A DNA stretch of 64,000 nucleotides from Castor canadensis (taxonomy: Eukaryota > Chordata > Mammalia > Rodentia > Castoridae), in contig NC_133397.1 in NCBI RefSeq assembly GCF_047511655.1, forward strand, positions 47,072,001 through 47,136,000, given 5' to 3'. Position numbers and translations under genes: made by a program. Shown here one piece after another: positions 44,301-55,171 of the stretch. Position 1 is the stretch's first letter. Each line of letters begins with the position of its first letter. The notes beneath the pieces are model-generated. The model did not search any database. It saw only the letters and a program-made list of their open reading frames with translations, and was not told where the DNA came from.

Positions 44301-45020
44301 TTCAGAGTATGGGTAAATGGTGTCTTGAATTATCTGAAGTGATCAGAATCAGGCGAACCTAGAAGAGCCACTGGTCAGTGAACTAGAGCTGAGAGCACCA
44401 GAGCCTGACCTAGGGTCTGGAGTGAAAACTGGATCCTCACATTCAAAGAAGTGAGAAGGGTGTGAAGCCAAAGGCAAAGGCATTGTTGGCCCAACAACCA
44501 AGTCTGACAAATCAAAGGAGGAGCAACAATGAAGCAATGGAGAGCAGACAGCCAAGCTGATCAAGGTCAGAGTATAATACAGTCCTGGGTGTAGGGATGG
44601 AGTGGAGTAATGCCAGGGTCAAAGAATAGATGGTACAGCCACTCTTTGTTCTGTCCCTGCTGCTCTAAATAGATATGTATCTTATGCCATTAAAAGTATC
44701 ACCAGAAACTTATTTACTGTTTCCTTTCATTTAACTGAAGTAGAAAGCAGAAAGAAATTTGCTTATGGAGGAGTATGCCTGTGTTAATAGACATACTCCA
44801 GAGAGCTCCAGAATTTCAAACATACAAGCATCCCTCTACACTGAGACAATAGAAGGGGAGAGATATGATCAACAGGACAGCCGCATGGTCTGCCATACTG
44901 AGTTCTCCAGCTCACTGGTTGGTTGAAGATGTTTAAATTTTGGAAAGGGTATGTAATGTTAGTGCATCGAAGATCAGACACATTTATGCTTACGCCCCCA
45001 GAAAATTGAATGAGGAACCC
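44301..45020. other. Non-coding stretch, nothing recognised
   Basis: No gene or nameable repeat. Confidence 0.45.
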
Positions 45021-45023
45021 AGT

Positions 45024-45405
45024 GCAATAGTCTGAATCTGGAATGTACCCCCAAAGGCCCACATGCTCAAGGCTTGGTTGCCAACCTGTGGGGATACTGG
45101 GAGATGGTGGAACCTTTAGGAGATGCGGACTTAAATAACGAAGTTAGATTATCAGGGGCATGCTCTTGAAGGGGATATGGGGACTCCTGTCCCTTCTTTC
45201 TCTCTTTGCATCCTGGCCACCATGAGGTGAGCAGCTATACTCTACCAGGTGCCTTCGCCATGATGCAATACAGACCCCAAAACAATGGAGCCCTAGCCAA
45301 CCATGGACTGAAACTTCTGAATGTGAACCAAAATAAATCTTTCCTTTTTTTTTTACATTGTTTTTTCAGGTATTTTGTGTCAGCGACAGAAAGCAACATA
45401 CATAG
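45024..45405 (+). mobile_element. MaLR-like LTR (solo)
   Basis: AATAGTCTGAATCTGGAATG, later GGCATGCTCTTGAAGGGGAT, CTGGCCACCATGAGGTGAGC, AACCATGGACTGAAACTTCT, and the poly-A signal AATAAA in CCAAAATAAATC (near 45,328-45,339). The layout resembles MST/MLT1-type LTRs, and the 3' part parallels the LTR at 3,886-4,341. No internal region is attached. Confidence 0.72.
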
Positions 45406-45649
45406 GTACTAGAGAAGAAGGGAAGATAGTTCCCAGCAAGAAGTCTGAGAATCCTGAGAGGTAACAGGTTGGGAGAGAAGGGAGGGTGCTACAGAACCTA
45501 CTTAGAGAGAAGAGTAGAGAATGGGGTCCAGCTGGCAGGATGCCAGAGAGCCTATCTTTACCCCAACCTCAACCATGGTGGTTCAGCTTTTGTTTATGTT
45601 GCATATTGTGTTTCTGTGATTTTCTTTCCTTTGGCTACAGGCTACTTGA

Positions 45650-46085
45650 AAACCATCACCTTTTATCAGCAATGCTCAGTGCTGTCCATGGTCGTAGCTT
45701 GGGTTTAATGCTACTGTGTTTATCATGTAAGACCCCCGCCTCAAGGAATTTGCACTCTTTCTGGAAAACCCAATTTTATGCAATAGTCAAAAGGAGAGAA
45801 CAATGTAAAGAAAGACTTAATTCAGTGCTAAGTGATGTGTTAGAGGCAAGTGACTCACAATTGAGAAAAAAAGAGATGTCTGGGTAGGAGGGGGTAGAAG
45901 AAGATACCAAAAAAGTACAGAAGTTTCTACCTTTCCCTGCAAAAATGTAGAACCTGAGTTGAGCCTGAAAGGAGGGGAGGACTTGAAGAAGTATAGAGGG
46001 CAGTCCAATCTGTGAGAGCAGTGTGAGCAAAGGTACAAGATAGAGATGTTCAAGATCAGTTTGGGAAAGAGTAAACAGAAAAAAC
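45650..46085 (-). mobile_element. L2 LINE 3' end, antisense
   Basis: CTCAAGGAATTTGCACTCTT, later GTAGAACCTGAGTTGAGCCT, GAGGGCAGTCCAATCTGTGA, GAGCAAAGGTACAAGATAGA: antisense L2 3' wording in order. The Phe/Leu/Ser-rich minus frames at 45,776-46,107 arise from it. Confidence 0.68.
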
Positions 46086-46089
46086 ATAT

Positions 46090-48350
46090 GGATGATTGTA
46101 AGAACAATTCCTGCAGTTTATAAATAGTTCCCAGTTATTTTAGTAGAACTATAGCAAGGATGATCATTCTTGGAATGTTCCATGGAGACTTCAGTTTTCC
46201 AAGAGCCAGGAGAATATGTATAAATGTGAAGAGATGGTCCAGAAATGAAACACCAACAATATAGAAGCTAATACTAATCTTATGCAGAAACTTAGTGTTT
46301 CTGAGCAGGTACTTGCCTCCCTCTTCTTTTCTCTCTTCTTCTCTCCTGGGTTTGTTCCCAAATTGCTCTTGCAGAATGTCTAAGAGTTTTGAAAGATGTA
46401 GACTAGAAGTTGGGAGATAAGTAAACAAGCACAAGAGATGAAGTCTTTTTCTTGAGCTCTCAGGGTAGATGGGACCAGGGTTACAATTCAGGGTGCTTAT
46501 CTCAAGTTTCCTTAAATCCCTGATCTTGAATGCAGAATTCCTATCCATCTCCAGAACCTAAGAAGCCATCAGACTTGCACAAACTTTTAATTCCCCTGAT
46601 TCTTAAGGTGGGAACCGTTTCACTAGGTTGCTGTGTTTCACAGGTTGAGTACCCCAACTGCCTTCACTTGAGAAACACTTCAGTGCATTTGTACATATAT
46701 GGTGTCCAAAGGAAAGACAATATTTATATTGGTAGTTAAGTAGTTAGTTGGTAGTTAATATAGATTTATATTTTGTTTGCAATTAGCATCATTCTCAATT
46801 TTCCTATACTGTTCTATTTTCCACTCTGATCATTGACACTTGCATCCCCGTATATCATTCATTTTGGCCTAAGAAAAACTATGAATGAAAGGATCTCTTT
46901 TGTTTGTATTTTTTTCTTTAGATTCCCATGTTTATAGACTTGTGGCAAAAATGAATTGATGATATTCTATATATTCTACATTCCAGTCATAATGCAGCTG
47001 GTAAAAGAGGAAGGCCTGGACTTCATTCACAGCATTGAGTGAATTAAATTAAGTTTTAGTAACAATAGCAGTAGCAGCAGCAATGTATTGCAAAATCTTG
47101 CCTAGGAAAAACACTCAAGAGTCAGTCCTATCTTTTGTCTAAAGAGATCACTATTAAGCATTGCCAAAATTATGAAATAACTCTTCTATAAGTGGTTATA
47201 CAATTTTTTGCAAGAGTTTGGAGTTGTGTCTAAGCTTTTATTCATACTGCAGCTCTCTAAATAAGAATGGATGTTAGTAAGTATCACCTTCATCTTTATA
47301 ATGAGGTCATTTTATGACATAATAAAGCCACCAATAGCATTTCTGGCTATTCCAATAATCCTCTTAAATACCAAATTCTTCCAAATTCTGGCAGTATTCC
47401 TAGAATTGAAAGAGAAGCTCCACCCAATTTATCAACTGTAATAACAACTGCCTACAAGAATATCCTTTAATAGACAGAATTGTAGCCAGAGCATATCATT
47501 TTTGTATGTTTAAGATTTGAAGAATCCTGGTTTAGTGACAAAGGTTTATTTGGTTTAGCCATGCCATGTGTGTAAGTTTTACATTTCACTCGGACTCTAC
47601 ATTTCAGAGGAGGGTGAAGGTGTCTTTTTCGATAGACTCTCTTTTACAGTGAAATGATAGCAACGTTGGATTATATACCAGCCAATGAGGCTTTAAGTTC
47701 CTGGGTATAGTCTACGCAGATCTGGCCTACATATGTTGTTTGGTTCCCAACATTCCAACAGCTTTACCTCAGGATGTGAAAGAACTAGAATAGAAACTGG
47801 GTGATTTATCCTTTAGAAATCAAATCAGGTTTTTCCATTTTGATACCAAAAAACAAACAAACAAAAAGCCACAAACACACACACACACACACACAGAAAG
47901 ACCAAAACAAAACAAAAAACATGACTTTTCTGAGATGTGCAAGTTGGGGTCACTTTTTTTCTGTGCATCTCTCAGGAAGTAAGATTCAAATGCTCTTCTG
48001 TATTTTGGCGCTATTATTTCCCTTCCTTTCTCTAGTATGCTCTGTTGAGGCTGTCCCAACTGATATCCTTCCCAGCACTGTGTCCACTAAGTGCAGCTCG
48101 AACAAAAGGCTCAAGAGTAGTGGGATAGGAAGGCATTGGGGTAAAATTAGCTTTGGAAATGAGAAATGCAGCATGTACCTTCTGGCTGATTTATGCAGTG
48201 TGACAGCATGTTAAGGTCTCTGGGCACATTCACAGATAACTAAAGGCCTAGTTTCGCTCATCCTAGTACTTCCCAGGCTTAGCTGGTCATAGACTGCTTT
48301 CCCTCTAGGCTAGGTGCAGTATTCTGTGGGCTGCTTTTGGATAATATGTA
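46090..48350. other. Long AT-rich non-coding stretch
   Basis: No gene seen. A (CA)n microsatellite lies at 47,875-47,895. The 137-codon frame at 47,801-48,214 runs through that repeat and has no family match; a Leu-rich stretch in it is weak evidence for anything. The rest is unplaced. Confidence 0.45.
47875..47895 (+). repeat. (CA)n microsatellite
   Basis: About 10 CA units after an AAAC-rich lead (AAACAAACAAACAAAAAG). Confidence 0.93.
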
Positions 48351-48354
48351 TGTA

Positions 48355-48640
48355 CAAGAGCACTGGCTTTCAGTCAGACACAGGCAGCTCAACCTGTTCT
48401 TTACCACTTGATAGTTTTGAGACTTTGGGAAATTTATCCTCTCAGAACCCTGGTGTCCTCATCGGGATTATGTGAAAAATAATATCTACCACATGTAGGG
48501 ATTTTTGTCTGTGTGGTTTTTTCCCTTTAGTGCTGGAATTTGAATCCAGGGCTTTGCACATGCTAGGTAAGTGCTGTACCACTGCAGCCCACACGTAGTT
48601 ACTTTGAAAACATTGTAGGTCCTCAATAAAAGTTTTGCCC
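48355..48640 (+). mobile_element. MIR SINE interrupted by an ID element
   Basis: ACTGGCTTTCAGTCAGACAC, TACCACTTGATAGTTTTGAG, GACTTTGGGAAATTTATCCT, TCATCGGGATTATGTGAAAA follow sense MIR. After the insert at 48,510-48,592 the MIR text resumes with TTGTAGGTCCTCAATAAAAG. Confidence 0.85.
48510..48592 (-). mobile_element. ID SINE, antisense, inside a MIR
   Basis: T-rich tail, then AGTGCTGGAATTTGAATCCA, GGGCTTTGCACATGCTAGGT, ACCACTGCAGCCCA: reverse complement of the ID module. Short flanking similarity (ACATGTAGG near 48,491, ACACGTAG near 48,591) may be a decayed target duplication. Confidence 0.85.
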
Positions 48641-48864
48641 TTTCTCCTCTTTACAACACATACAAAGCACAATCTTTTCTGCCTCAACATCCAATATAAC
48701 CACTTTTCCCCCAGTCTCATCTTTTAGCAACACTGAGAAGTGCTAACACTGTTTTAGAGTCCGGCTTGTAGAACATAACCTTAACTCCTATCTTCTCTCT
48801 GCTCAGTGTTTCCAGTTGTAGAATAGGGAATACTCTGGGTTCCTCTACCATTGGAACCCAGGGT

Positions 48865-48945
48865 TGTAAAGATTAAATGTTAATATTGATGAAGCACTCA
48901 GAATATCATCTGGCATAAAGTAAGTGTTCAATAATCTAAATAAAG
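48865..48945 (+). mobile_element. MIR SINE 3' fragment
   Basis: GGTTGTAAAGATTAAATGTT, then GAAGCACTCAGAATATCATC, then AGTAAGTGTTCAATAATC: MIR 3' half. Confidence 0.75.
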
Positions 48946-49009
48946 ATAATAGTATTCTTTTCTTCTGATCATATATGCTCCAGTCACACTCTACTCTACC
49001 CAAAGATAC

Positions 49010-49260
49010 CTGATGTTTTCCCATGTCCACATCTTGGCTCTGGTGGTCTCTTCTGTTGGAATGCCCTTCTTCACCTTTTCTACCTGGTGAAATCTTATCT
49101 ATCCTTCAAGGCCCATCTTGAATCTACCATCTTGATGAAGACTTTGCAGATTTCCTCTGACCAGGCATCTTCATCCTTGATGGGATCCTCTCAGGGCCTG
49201 TGGCTCTCTCTTGGCTCGTCCCCAGTTCTGTTTTGCAACCAATGGGTTTTATACTCTGAA
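49010..49260 (+). mobile_element. L2 LINE fragment
   Basis: GGAATGCCCTTCTTCACC (49,059 on), then ATCCTTCAAGGCCCATCTTG (49,101-49,120), then TTTCCTCTGACCAGGCATCT: sense L2 3' region. Confidence 0.72.
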
Positions 49261-49284
49261 GGAGCTGGAGGTGTTCCCAGCAGT

Positions 49285-49425
49285 GTGATCCAGTGAGAAC
49301 ACTTTCAGCCTGGGTTCTGGAAGCCTGGGTTCTGTTGTCCTATGTCCCTTCCACATCCACCCCCAAACACTCTATAACTTTGAGCAAATCCCTTCACAAG
49401 AACTTTGGTTTCCTCTTAAAACAGT
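49285..49425 (+). mobile_element. MIR SINE fragment
   Basis: CTGGAAGCCTGGGTTCTGTT, then CTCTATAACTTTGAGCAAAT, then CTTTGGTTTCCTCTTAAAAC: MIR 5' half and core. Confidence 0.65.
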
Positions 49426-49431
49426 GAGTTT

Positions 49432-49525
49432 ATCTGAGAACATGGTTCAAGGGGTAGAGACTTGCCTAATAAGCTTAAGGGCCTGAGTTCAAATCCCAGT
49501 GCTACCAAAACAATAACAACAATGT
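49432..49525 (+). mobile_element. ID/tRNA-like SINE
   Basis: GGTTCAAGGGGTAGAGACTT, then CCTGAGTTCAAATCCCAGTG, then an AAC-rich tail. The module matches the tRNA part of the composites. Confidence 0.85.
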
Positions 49526-49660
49526 GTTGTACGATCACATCATAAACACTTCCATCTCTACTATTCTATATATCTAGTATACACTCCTTGGGCAGCCATA
49601 TACAAGCCTGTGAAATTGCAGGTGACTTGAAGGAACAATGTTTGTGCCCAGAAATCTCTG

Positions 49661-49748
49661 TGGGCCCTTTTCAAGTTGTAGAGCACTTGGCTAGCAAGCA
49701 CAAGACCCTGAGTTCAAACGTCAGTATCACCAAAAAAGAAAAAAAAAT
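49661..49748 (+). mobile_element. ID/tRNA-like SINE
   Basis: TTTTCAAGTTGTAGAGCACT, GGCTAGCAAGCACAAGACCC, TGAGTTCAAACGTCAGTATC, then an A-rich tail. Left part truncated or diverged. It lies within 140 bases of the previous one in the same orientation. Confidence 0.85.
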
Positions 49749-50109
49749 GTAACAGCAAAACCCAAATGATCTTTTGCTTGTTAATATGGTGATAATTGAA
49801 AGTCAAGGTAAATTTTAAATATTAAGATTTTTGATTTATTGAGCTTGAATTATGCCACCATACTATGTGAAACTTAACAAGAAGTAGTTTCTCAGTTGTA
49901 ACAATTTGATTCTCTTTCCTGTGACCTCCTTTCCTGTTGTCTTGAACCATCACAAAATGATACTGCATCTCTCATTACTGTAGTGCTGAGGTTATTGAAG
50001 TTATATAAACACATCTCTGTCTCTGTTTCTTGGAAAGGTATGTTAAGTCGTTCTAGGTGACTAACAAGAATAAAAGGTAAATGTGTTTCATGATTTGCAG
50101 AAAAAAAAA

Positions 50110-50425
50110 AACCCAAATGAGTAATAAGGAAAAAATAAGTGTAAGAGCACTCACCACGTGCTGATGAGGAAAGATCTCTGGGATGTATTAAGTGGAAAGA
50201 ACAAAGGGCACCATTGTGCTTGTAGCATGCTACCTGTTGTGTAAAAAATGGAGAGAAGTAATAAGAATATATACTTGGTTTTTATTTGATTATGCCCAAA
50301 GAAACACTGGACAGGTGTCCTGGAAGAGTAGTACATAAAGAAATTCAAATCGCAGTTACTTGTAGGGAATTGGGGGAGGGGATGAGGTGAGTGGGGACAG
50401 AGTGAGATGAATGGGGACACACACT
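50110..50425 (+). mobile_element. Old L1 (L1M-type) 3'UTR fragment
   Basis: AAAGATCTCTGGGATGTATT, then AGTGGAAAGAACAAAGGGCA, TGCTACCTGTTGTGTAAAAA, AAAGAAACACTGGACAGGTG: sense old L1 3' end. Confidence 0.85.
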
Positions 50426-50433
50426 TTTTAATA

Positions 50434-50766
50434 TCTTTGTTGTTGTTTTTATGATACTAGGAGTTTAATTCAGGTCCTCATGCTTACTAGGCAGGTGCTC
50501 TACCAATCAGGCAACTCTGTCAGCCATTTTTGCACTGGTTATTTTTTTGAGATAGGCTCTTACTTTATTCCCCAGGCCAGTCTAAACAATGATCCTCCTA
50601 TTTGTGCTTCCCTGCAGAGCAGGGATGATAGGCACACACCACCATGCCCAGGCACTGGTTGAGGTGGAATCTCTTAAACTTTTTGTCTGGCTGACTTCTT
50701 ACCAAAGGATCTTGCCAGATGCTCCTGATCTCTGCCTACGAAGACCACCACGCCTTAGCCTGTTTG
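50434..50766 (-). mobile_element. Trimeric composite SINE, antisense copy
   Basis: On the plus strand the order is tail, tRNA part (50440-50525: AGGAGTTTAATTCAGGTCCT, then GGTGCTCTACCAATCAGGCA), first 7SL part (50526-50655: GAGATAGGCTCTTACTTTAT, ending ACCACCATGCCCAGG), then a second 7SL part (to about 50766: TTTTTGTCTGGCTGACTTCT, ending ACCACCACGCCTTAGCC). This equals 7SL-7SL-tRNA in sense orientation. The target duplication is unclear because of neighbouring T-rich sequence. Confidence 0.78.
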
Positions 50767-51003
50767 TTTGTTTTAAGATAAGATTTCACTGTGTAGCTTA
50801 GAATTTACTCCGCAGCCAGGCTGGCCTCAAACTTTTCCCTTTTCTTTGGGTGGGGGGGTGATACTGGGGTTTGAATTCAGGACCTTCTGTTTGCTAGGCA
50901 GGTGCTCAACCACTTGGGCCACATGCTCCAGCTGGCTTCAAACTTTTGATCCTTTTGCCTCAATCTCTCAAGTCAGGGATACAGGCATGCACAGCTACCC
51001 CAT
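50767..51003 (-). mobile_element. B1-like SINE, antisense, split by a nested ID
   Basis: Left half 50767-50836 (GATTTCACTGTGTAGCTTAG, GGCTGGCCTCAAAC). Right half 50948-51003 (GATCCTTTTGCCTCAATCTC, ACAGGCATGCACAGC). Together they make one antisense 7SL monomer. It adjoins the trimer at 50,434. Confidence 0.82.
50837..50931 (-). mobile_element. ID SINE nested in B1, antisense
   Basis: GGTGATACTGGGGTTTGAAT, CTTCTGTTTGCTAGGCAGGT, CAACCACTTGGGCCACATGC form an antisense ID module with its tail at the left. Flanking copies CTGGCCTCAAACTTTT (50821-50836) and CTGGCTTCAAACTTTT (50932-50947) differ at one base. Excising the insert restores a continuous B1, so the order of events is B1 first, ID later. 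Confidence 0.93.
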
Positions 51004-51119
51004 GCTCATCATTCTGATTTTTTAATAATGTGAATATATTGCCTATTCAAAGAAAAATCTAAATTAAAAGAGAAACCACTGATTGCAACAATTAATTTTT
51101 GATTTTAAGACAAAAATAG

Positions 51120-51340
51120 TTTATTGTCTACTAGTTTCTGCTGATAGTGAACTTATTTGCAACTCAGCTGGTACATTTGGGCTTAGGGTCTCTCATGAGA
51201 TGTTGTCAGTTGTGGCTGAGGCTGCTGTCATCTGAAGATGCTGGGCTCCACTTCTAAAGACTCCCTTACAAAGCTGGTAAGTTAATGCTGGCTGTTTTTC
51301 CTCTCCATGCTGGCTTCTGTGGGAGGGGGCGTTGTATGAG
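51120..51340 (+). mobile_element. Old interspersed repeat, class unknown
   Basis: GGCTTAGGGTCTCTCATGAG, then GGCTGAGGCTGCTGTCATCT, then CTCCATGCTGGCTT: wording common to an old mammalian repeat, possibly related to the element at 32,480-33,230. Not named. Confidence 0.4.
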
Positions 51341-53636
51341 TGTCCTCATTATTGGGTGGCTTGCTTCTGCTATTGTGGGAGGAAACTGTGTAGTTGTATC
51401 ACCTTGTATGAGCTAGTTTCAGAAGTTATACACCCTCCACTTCTGCAGAAGTCCACTGTATCTCATGTTCACTCTGATTCAATATGGAGGGGACTAAACA
51501 ATCATGAATACCCAGGGTTGAGGCTCCCTGAGGATACTCTTAGGGGTTGGGAAACATGGGCGGAGTTTTCACAGGAAATGTATTTGGACTTGCCAGCAAG
51601 AACAATACTTCCCTTCCAAGGGCAGGAAGAAACCAGCACTGGGCAGAGGGACAACTGAAGTGTGACGCAGTTTCAAGAGCAGTCTCAGCCAAACTCTTGC
51701 AGAAATTCTGTCACAACAAGAGCCCTTCAGATGTGTCCTGGGTTCAGACATGCTTCATACACCCATGTCAAGTAGTCACTAGATGTGGATCCTCCTGGAA
51801 AAATGCCACAGTCTTGAGCAAACCACTGTCTTCATCCAATGGAGATTCTTAGGGAAGGGCCAAGCTTTAGCTCTTAGCATGTACTATTCATGGAGGAAGA
51901 GTAAATACTTTGGGCTTGAGGAGCATTTTGGTGGTACACCACAGCAGCCCCTTTCTGTGTCCCCGATAACTGTGAAGTGCAGAGACTCTCACTAGGGCCT
52001 GCAGAAGCGTGGCTGTGCTCCCCTCCCGGGGGATGGTCCCAGCATCTTTTCCTGTGATGTCAGAGAAATCCTAAGCCTGATTTCGGCCACCTGGCTGTGG
52101 GCAGGCAGAGCACCAGTGGCAGCTTAGGGCTGCTGCTGCAATGAATATTTTAACAAAATATGATTATCTTGTTGATTTTCAGTTGTTAGTGGGGTTAGAG
52201 AATGAAGAAGTAATTTACAGTATGATAAACCCACCTTATTCAGATTCTGGCATGTGGTTTTGCTCAAGCTGCATGAAATAAATAAAATCAAAAGAAATGT
52301 CAAAAATATGTGATCTGCTCAGTACTTCTCTGTCCTTAATTTTGTGAAAATCTACCTGCCATAGAGTAAATGGTGCCCCAAAATGACAACTTGAGGTTTG
52401 TTGAAAGGTGACATGTCTTTAGTGGAAGTTGGGTAGCGTTATGGGGAAAATGAACCAGGCATCTGCAGGACAGCACTAAACTCTGTGCATCCTGAGCATT
52501 TGTGGTTTTCCTCAAAGGTGGTCTTCTTATAATCATTCGATCACCAACACCAAGAGCCTACTGTACTAACTTACTGTTGCAGCTACGGACAAGGCTACAG
52601 ATCCCTGTAACAAAGTTGTCATTGAAAAAGACGAAGCTTTGGAAGTTAAGGTATTCCTGCAGTTTTCTTTTTAAGCCAGCCACATTGATTCTCCTTTCGC
52701 ATCACCTGATTCCAGCAGATCAGAAACCCAAGGCTACCAATCTGGGGTGTGGCTGGTGATCATGGGAGAGGCCACAGGCAACTGGATTAACCTTTGCATT
52801 CTTTCTGGAGAGTTCAGTCCGTGGGGAAAAAAGGCACAGCCTGGCAAATTCTCAAATCTCTTGGGAGGACAAATAACTGGAGAGCCTCTGATTCCTCTCT
52901 TAATGGTTGAAGTTGGTATGGCTGACATCCTAGCTAAGATACAATTCAGAGAATGCTTTTCTAGCCTTCCCATAAAAATCTATCCCTCAGACAGCATAAA
53001 TCTTCCTACCCAATGGGTGAAAACCCCAGGTTCTTCTCAAATTCTGTTAACCGTAAGAAGCCTGGGCCTGTTTTTGTTCCTACCTCAGTGTCCTAGCAAT
53101 CTGAAACCCAGTGTATGATTTTCTCAGCTTTCTCTGGTCCAAAGCCCTCTCGGAGAGAATCCTGAAAATGTGAATGACTTGCAGCTGAGCCTGGCCTGTG
53201 CCCACCACCTAGTATGGGTTCTCTTAGACCCAAGCACTCCTGCTTGGCCTCCTGGGAAGGCTTCAGAAGAGCTCTTCAAAGCAGGCCTCATAAAAACAAA
53301 CACCCCACCTCCACCCCCACCTCCTGTCCCCTTCAGAAAACAAACAACAATACTGCTCTGTTCACCAAACACAAGGGGAATTTTCTGCTTAAAATTGTTT
53401 TTTTCTTTTCTTATTTCATATTGGCAGCACTTATTAAGGAGCGGATGACTTTCAAGTTAAGTTGTTTGAAACATAAGCACGTAAGAACCCAGGTGCTTAA
53501 AACTTTTTCAAACTCAGACACATTCCTACACCCTTCACCTAAAAAAGTCTTTTTATAGTTTCATTAAAACAATAAAAAAAAGTGCCAATGAAATGGGTCT
53601 TTGACCATATATTTTGAGTAACTATGTTTACATTAT
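51341..53636. other. Non-coding stretch, nothing recognised
   Basis: About 2.3 kb free of SINE/LINE wording I recognise. Frames of 100-123 codons (51,332-51,852; 52,747-53,118) overlap on several frames and lack any family motif. No splice-bounded exon could be defended. Confidence 0.45.
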
Positions 53637-53648
53637 AAGCAAGTAAGT

Positions 53649-53957
53649 GGCCAGGTAAGATGGTGCATGCCTATAATCCCATCTACTTGGGAGGCAGAAG
53701 ATCAAGGCCAGACTGGGCAAAAAGTTATTGAGAACTTCATATCAATCAATAAGCTGACTGTGGTGGCATGCTCCTTTAATCCTGGCTACAAGGGAGGCCA
53801 CAGGTAGGAGGATTGCAGTCTGAGGTTGGCCCAGGGCAAGACCCTATCTGAAAAATAACAAAAGCAAAAAGGGACAGTGGCATGGTTCAAGCAGTAGACC
53901 ACCTGCCTAGTAAGCACAGTGCCCTGAGTTCAAACCCTAATACCACCAAAAGAAAAA
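53649..53957 (+). mobile_element. Trimeric composite SINE, copy with target duplication
   Basis: First 7SL module 53649-53750 (GGCCAGGTAAGATGGTGCAT), second from about 53752 (GCTGACTGTGGTGGCATGCT), tRNA module from about 53871 (GGGACAGTGGCATGGTTCAA, then GAGTTCAAACCCTAATACC), short A-rich tail. AAGCAAGTAAGT (53637-53648) and AAGCTAGTAAGT (53958-53969) differ at one base and flank the whole trimer. With the copy at 1,035 this is the main evidence that the trimer is a real mobile unit. Confidence 0.92.
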
Positions 53958-54018
53958 AAGCTAGTAAGTAAAGTGTCTGAGAGCCTATCTACTTTTCAAA
54001 CTTTTAGAAAGAGCTTTT

Positions 54019-54140
54019 GTGGGCCTGGTGGCATGTGTTTATAATCCCAGCACTCAGGAGGCTGAGACAGGAGGAGCTCAAGTTCTAGGTCAGCCTAAGC
54101 TGCATAATATGACCTGTCTCAAAAACAGAACAAAACAAAA
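54019..54140 (+). mobile_element. B1-like SINE
   Basis: GTGGGCCTGGTGGCATGTGT, TCCCAGCACTCAGGAGGCTG, TGACCTGTCTCAAAAACAGA, AACAAAAC tail. Full-length monomer. Confidence 0.93.
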
Positions 54141-54758
54141 TGGACCTGAGCTGAATTCTTTTTTCCTCACTATAAGGCCTCTGCCTTTTGTGGGGAAATG
54201 ATTTTTCTCTCTGTTTCTCACACATCAGCTTATGAATTCCTGCAATTTCTTGAATGAATTCAAGGCATGGATCTAGCCCACTCCTGGAATCCTTTACATT
54301 GGTCCGCCAACTATGTCAAGCTGGGGGAGGGCGGGGAAAGGGTTTTCTTGAGGCAATCAATAGCTCTCTGGCTCTGCCAAGGTCTTCTTCGGACTTTGGA
54401 AAGAATGACATCAGTCATGAAAATATTAGCAGTGTCTCCCTTCTATTCACAGAAAAGCACCTTCTTGCCACCTTCAGCCACTGAGGCCATTGTGATGGGC
54501 ACAGGGGGAAGCCTGGATGTTAGACCTTGCTTTGCAGCTCTTGCTTTGTGGCGTACTCCAAAGCCTAGCTGGCTTTCTTCAGATCTCCTGAGCCTAAAGA
54601 GTTGAGGATTCCAGTAACTGAAGACCTCATTGACAACATCTAAACAACGTTGTTCAAGAGCAATAGAATATAGCCTATATATGTAATTAAAATTTTTCTG
54701 GTAGCTACATTTTAAAAAGTTAAAATGGTGAAATAAATTTTAAAAATAGATTTTTTTA
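54141..54758. other. Non-coding stretch, nothing recognised
   Basis: The 112-codon and 76-codon frames at 54,254-54,605 overlap and have no motif. Confidence 0.45.
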
Positions 54759-54760
54759 TT

Positions 54761-54868
54761 GCCTGGCGCGGGACACAGGCCTATAACCCCAGAACTGGGG
54801 AGGCTAAGACAAGAAGATCATGAACAAACTTGGACTACACTGAACCAGAGAGACTCTAGCTCGAAAAT
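54761..54868 (+). mobile_element. B1-like SINE, diverged
   Basis: GCCTGGCGCGGGACACAGGC, CCCCAGAACTGGGGAGGCTA, GACTCTAGCTCGAAAA. Internal deletion or divergence after the TGGACTACACTG segment. Confidence 0.85.
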
Positions 54869-55084
54869 TTTTTTTATTTCACCCATTATATTGATGTTGT
54901 ATTGAGGTATTTTGAGGAATTTTGTGTTTTTGTAAAGTCTCTGAAATCTGATGTGTATTGAGATTTCATAAAATTTATGGTTAAAACAAGTAGACTCCAT
55001 ATCCAACTTGTTCCAAACAAAAAAGTTTTCCAATAACTGAACCAAGTATCAAATGTTAAATTTAAATGTATTTACTTATTTATT

Positions 55085-55171
55085 TATTTCCATGTGTGGT
55101 GCTGGGGATCAAACCCAGGACCCCAGGCATGCTAGGCAAGGGTGGTACCACCGAGCTTCACCACCAGCCCT
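55085..55171 (-). mobile_element. ID SINE, antisense
   Basis: GTGGTGCTGGGGATCAAACC, CAGGCATGCTAGGCAAGGGT, then CCACCGAGCTTCACC: reverse complement of an ID module after an ATTT-rich tail (TTTATTTATTTC). Confidence 0.9.
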
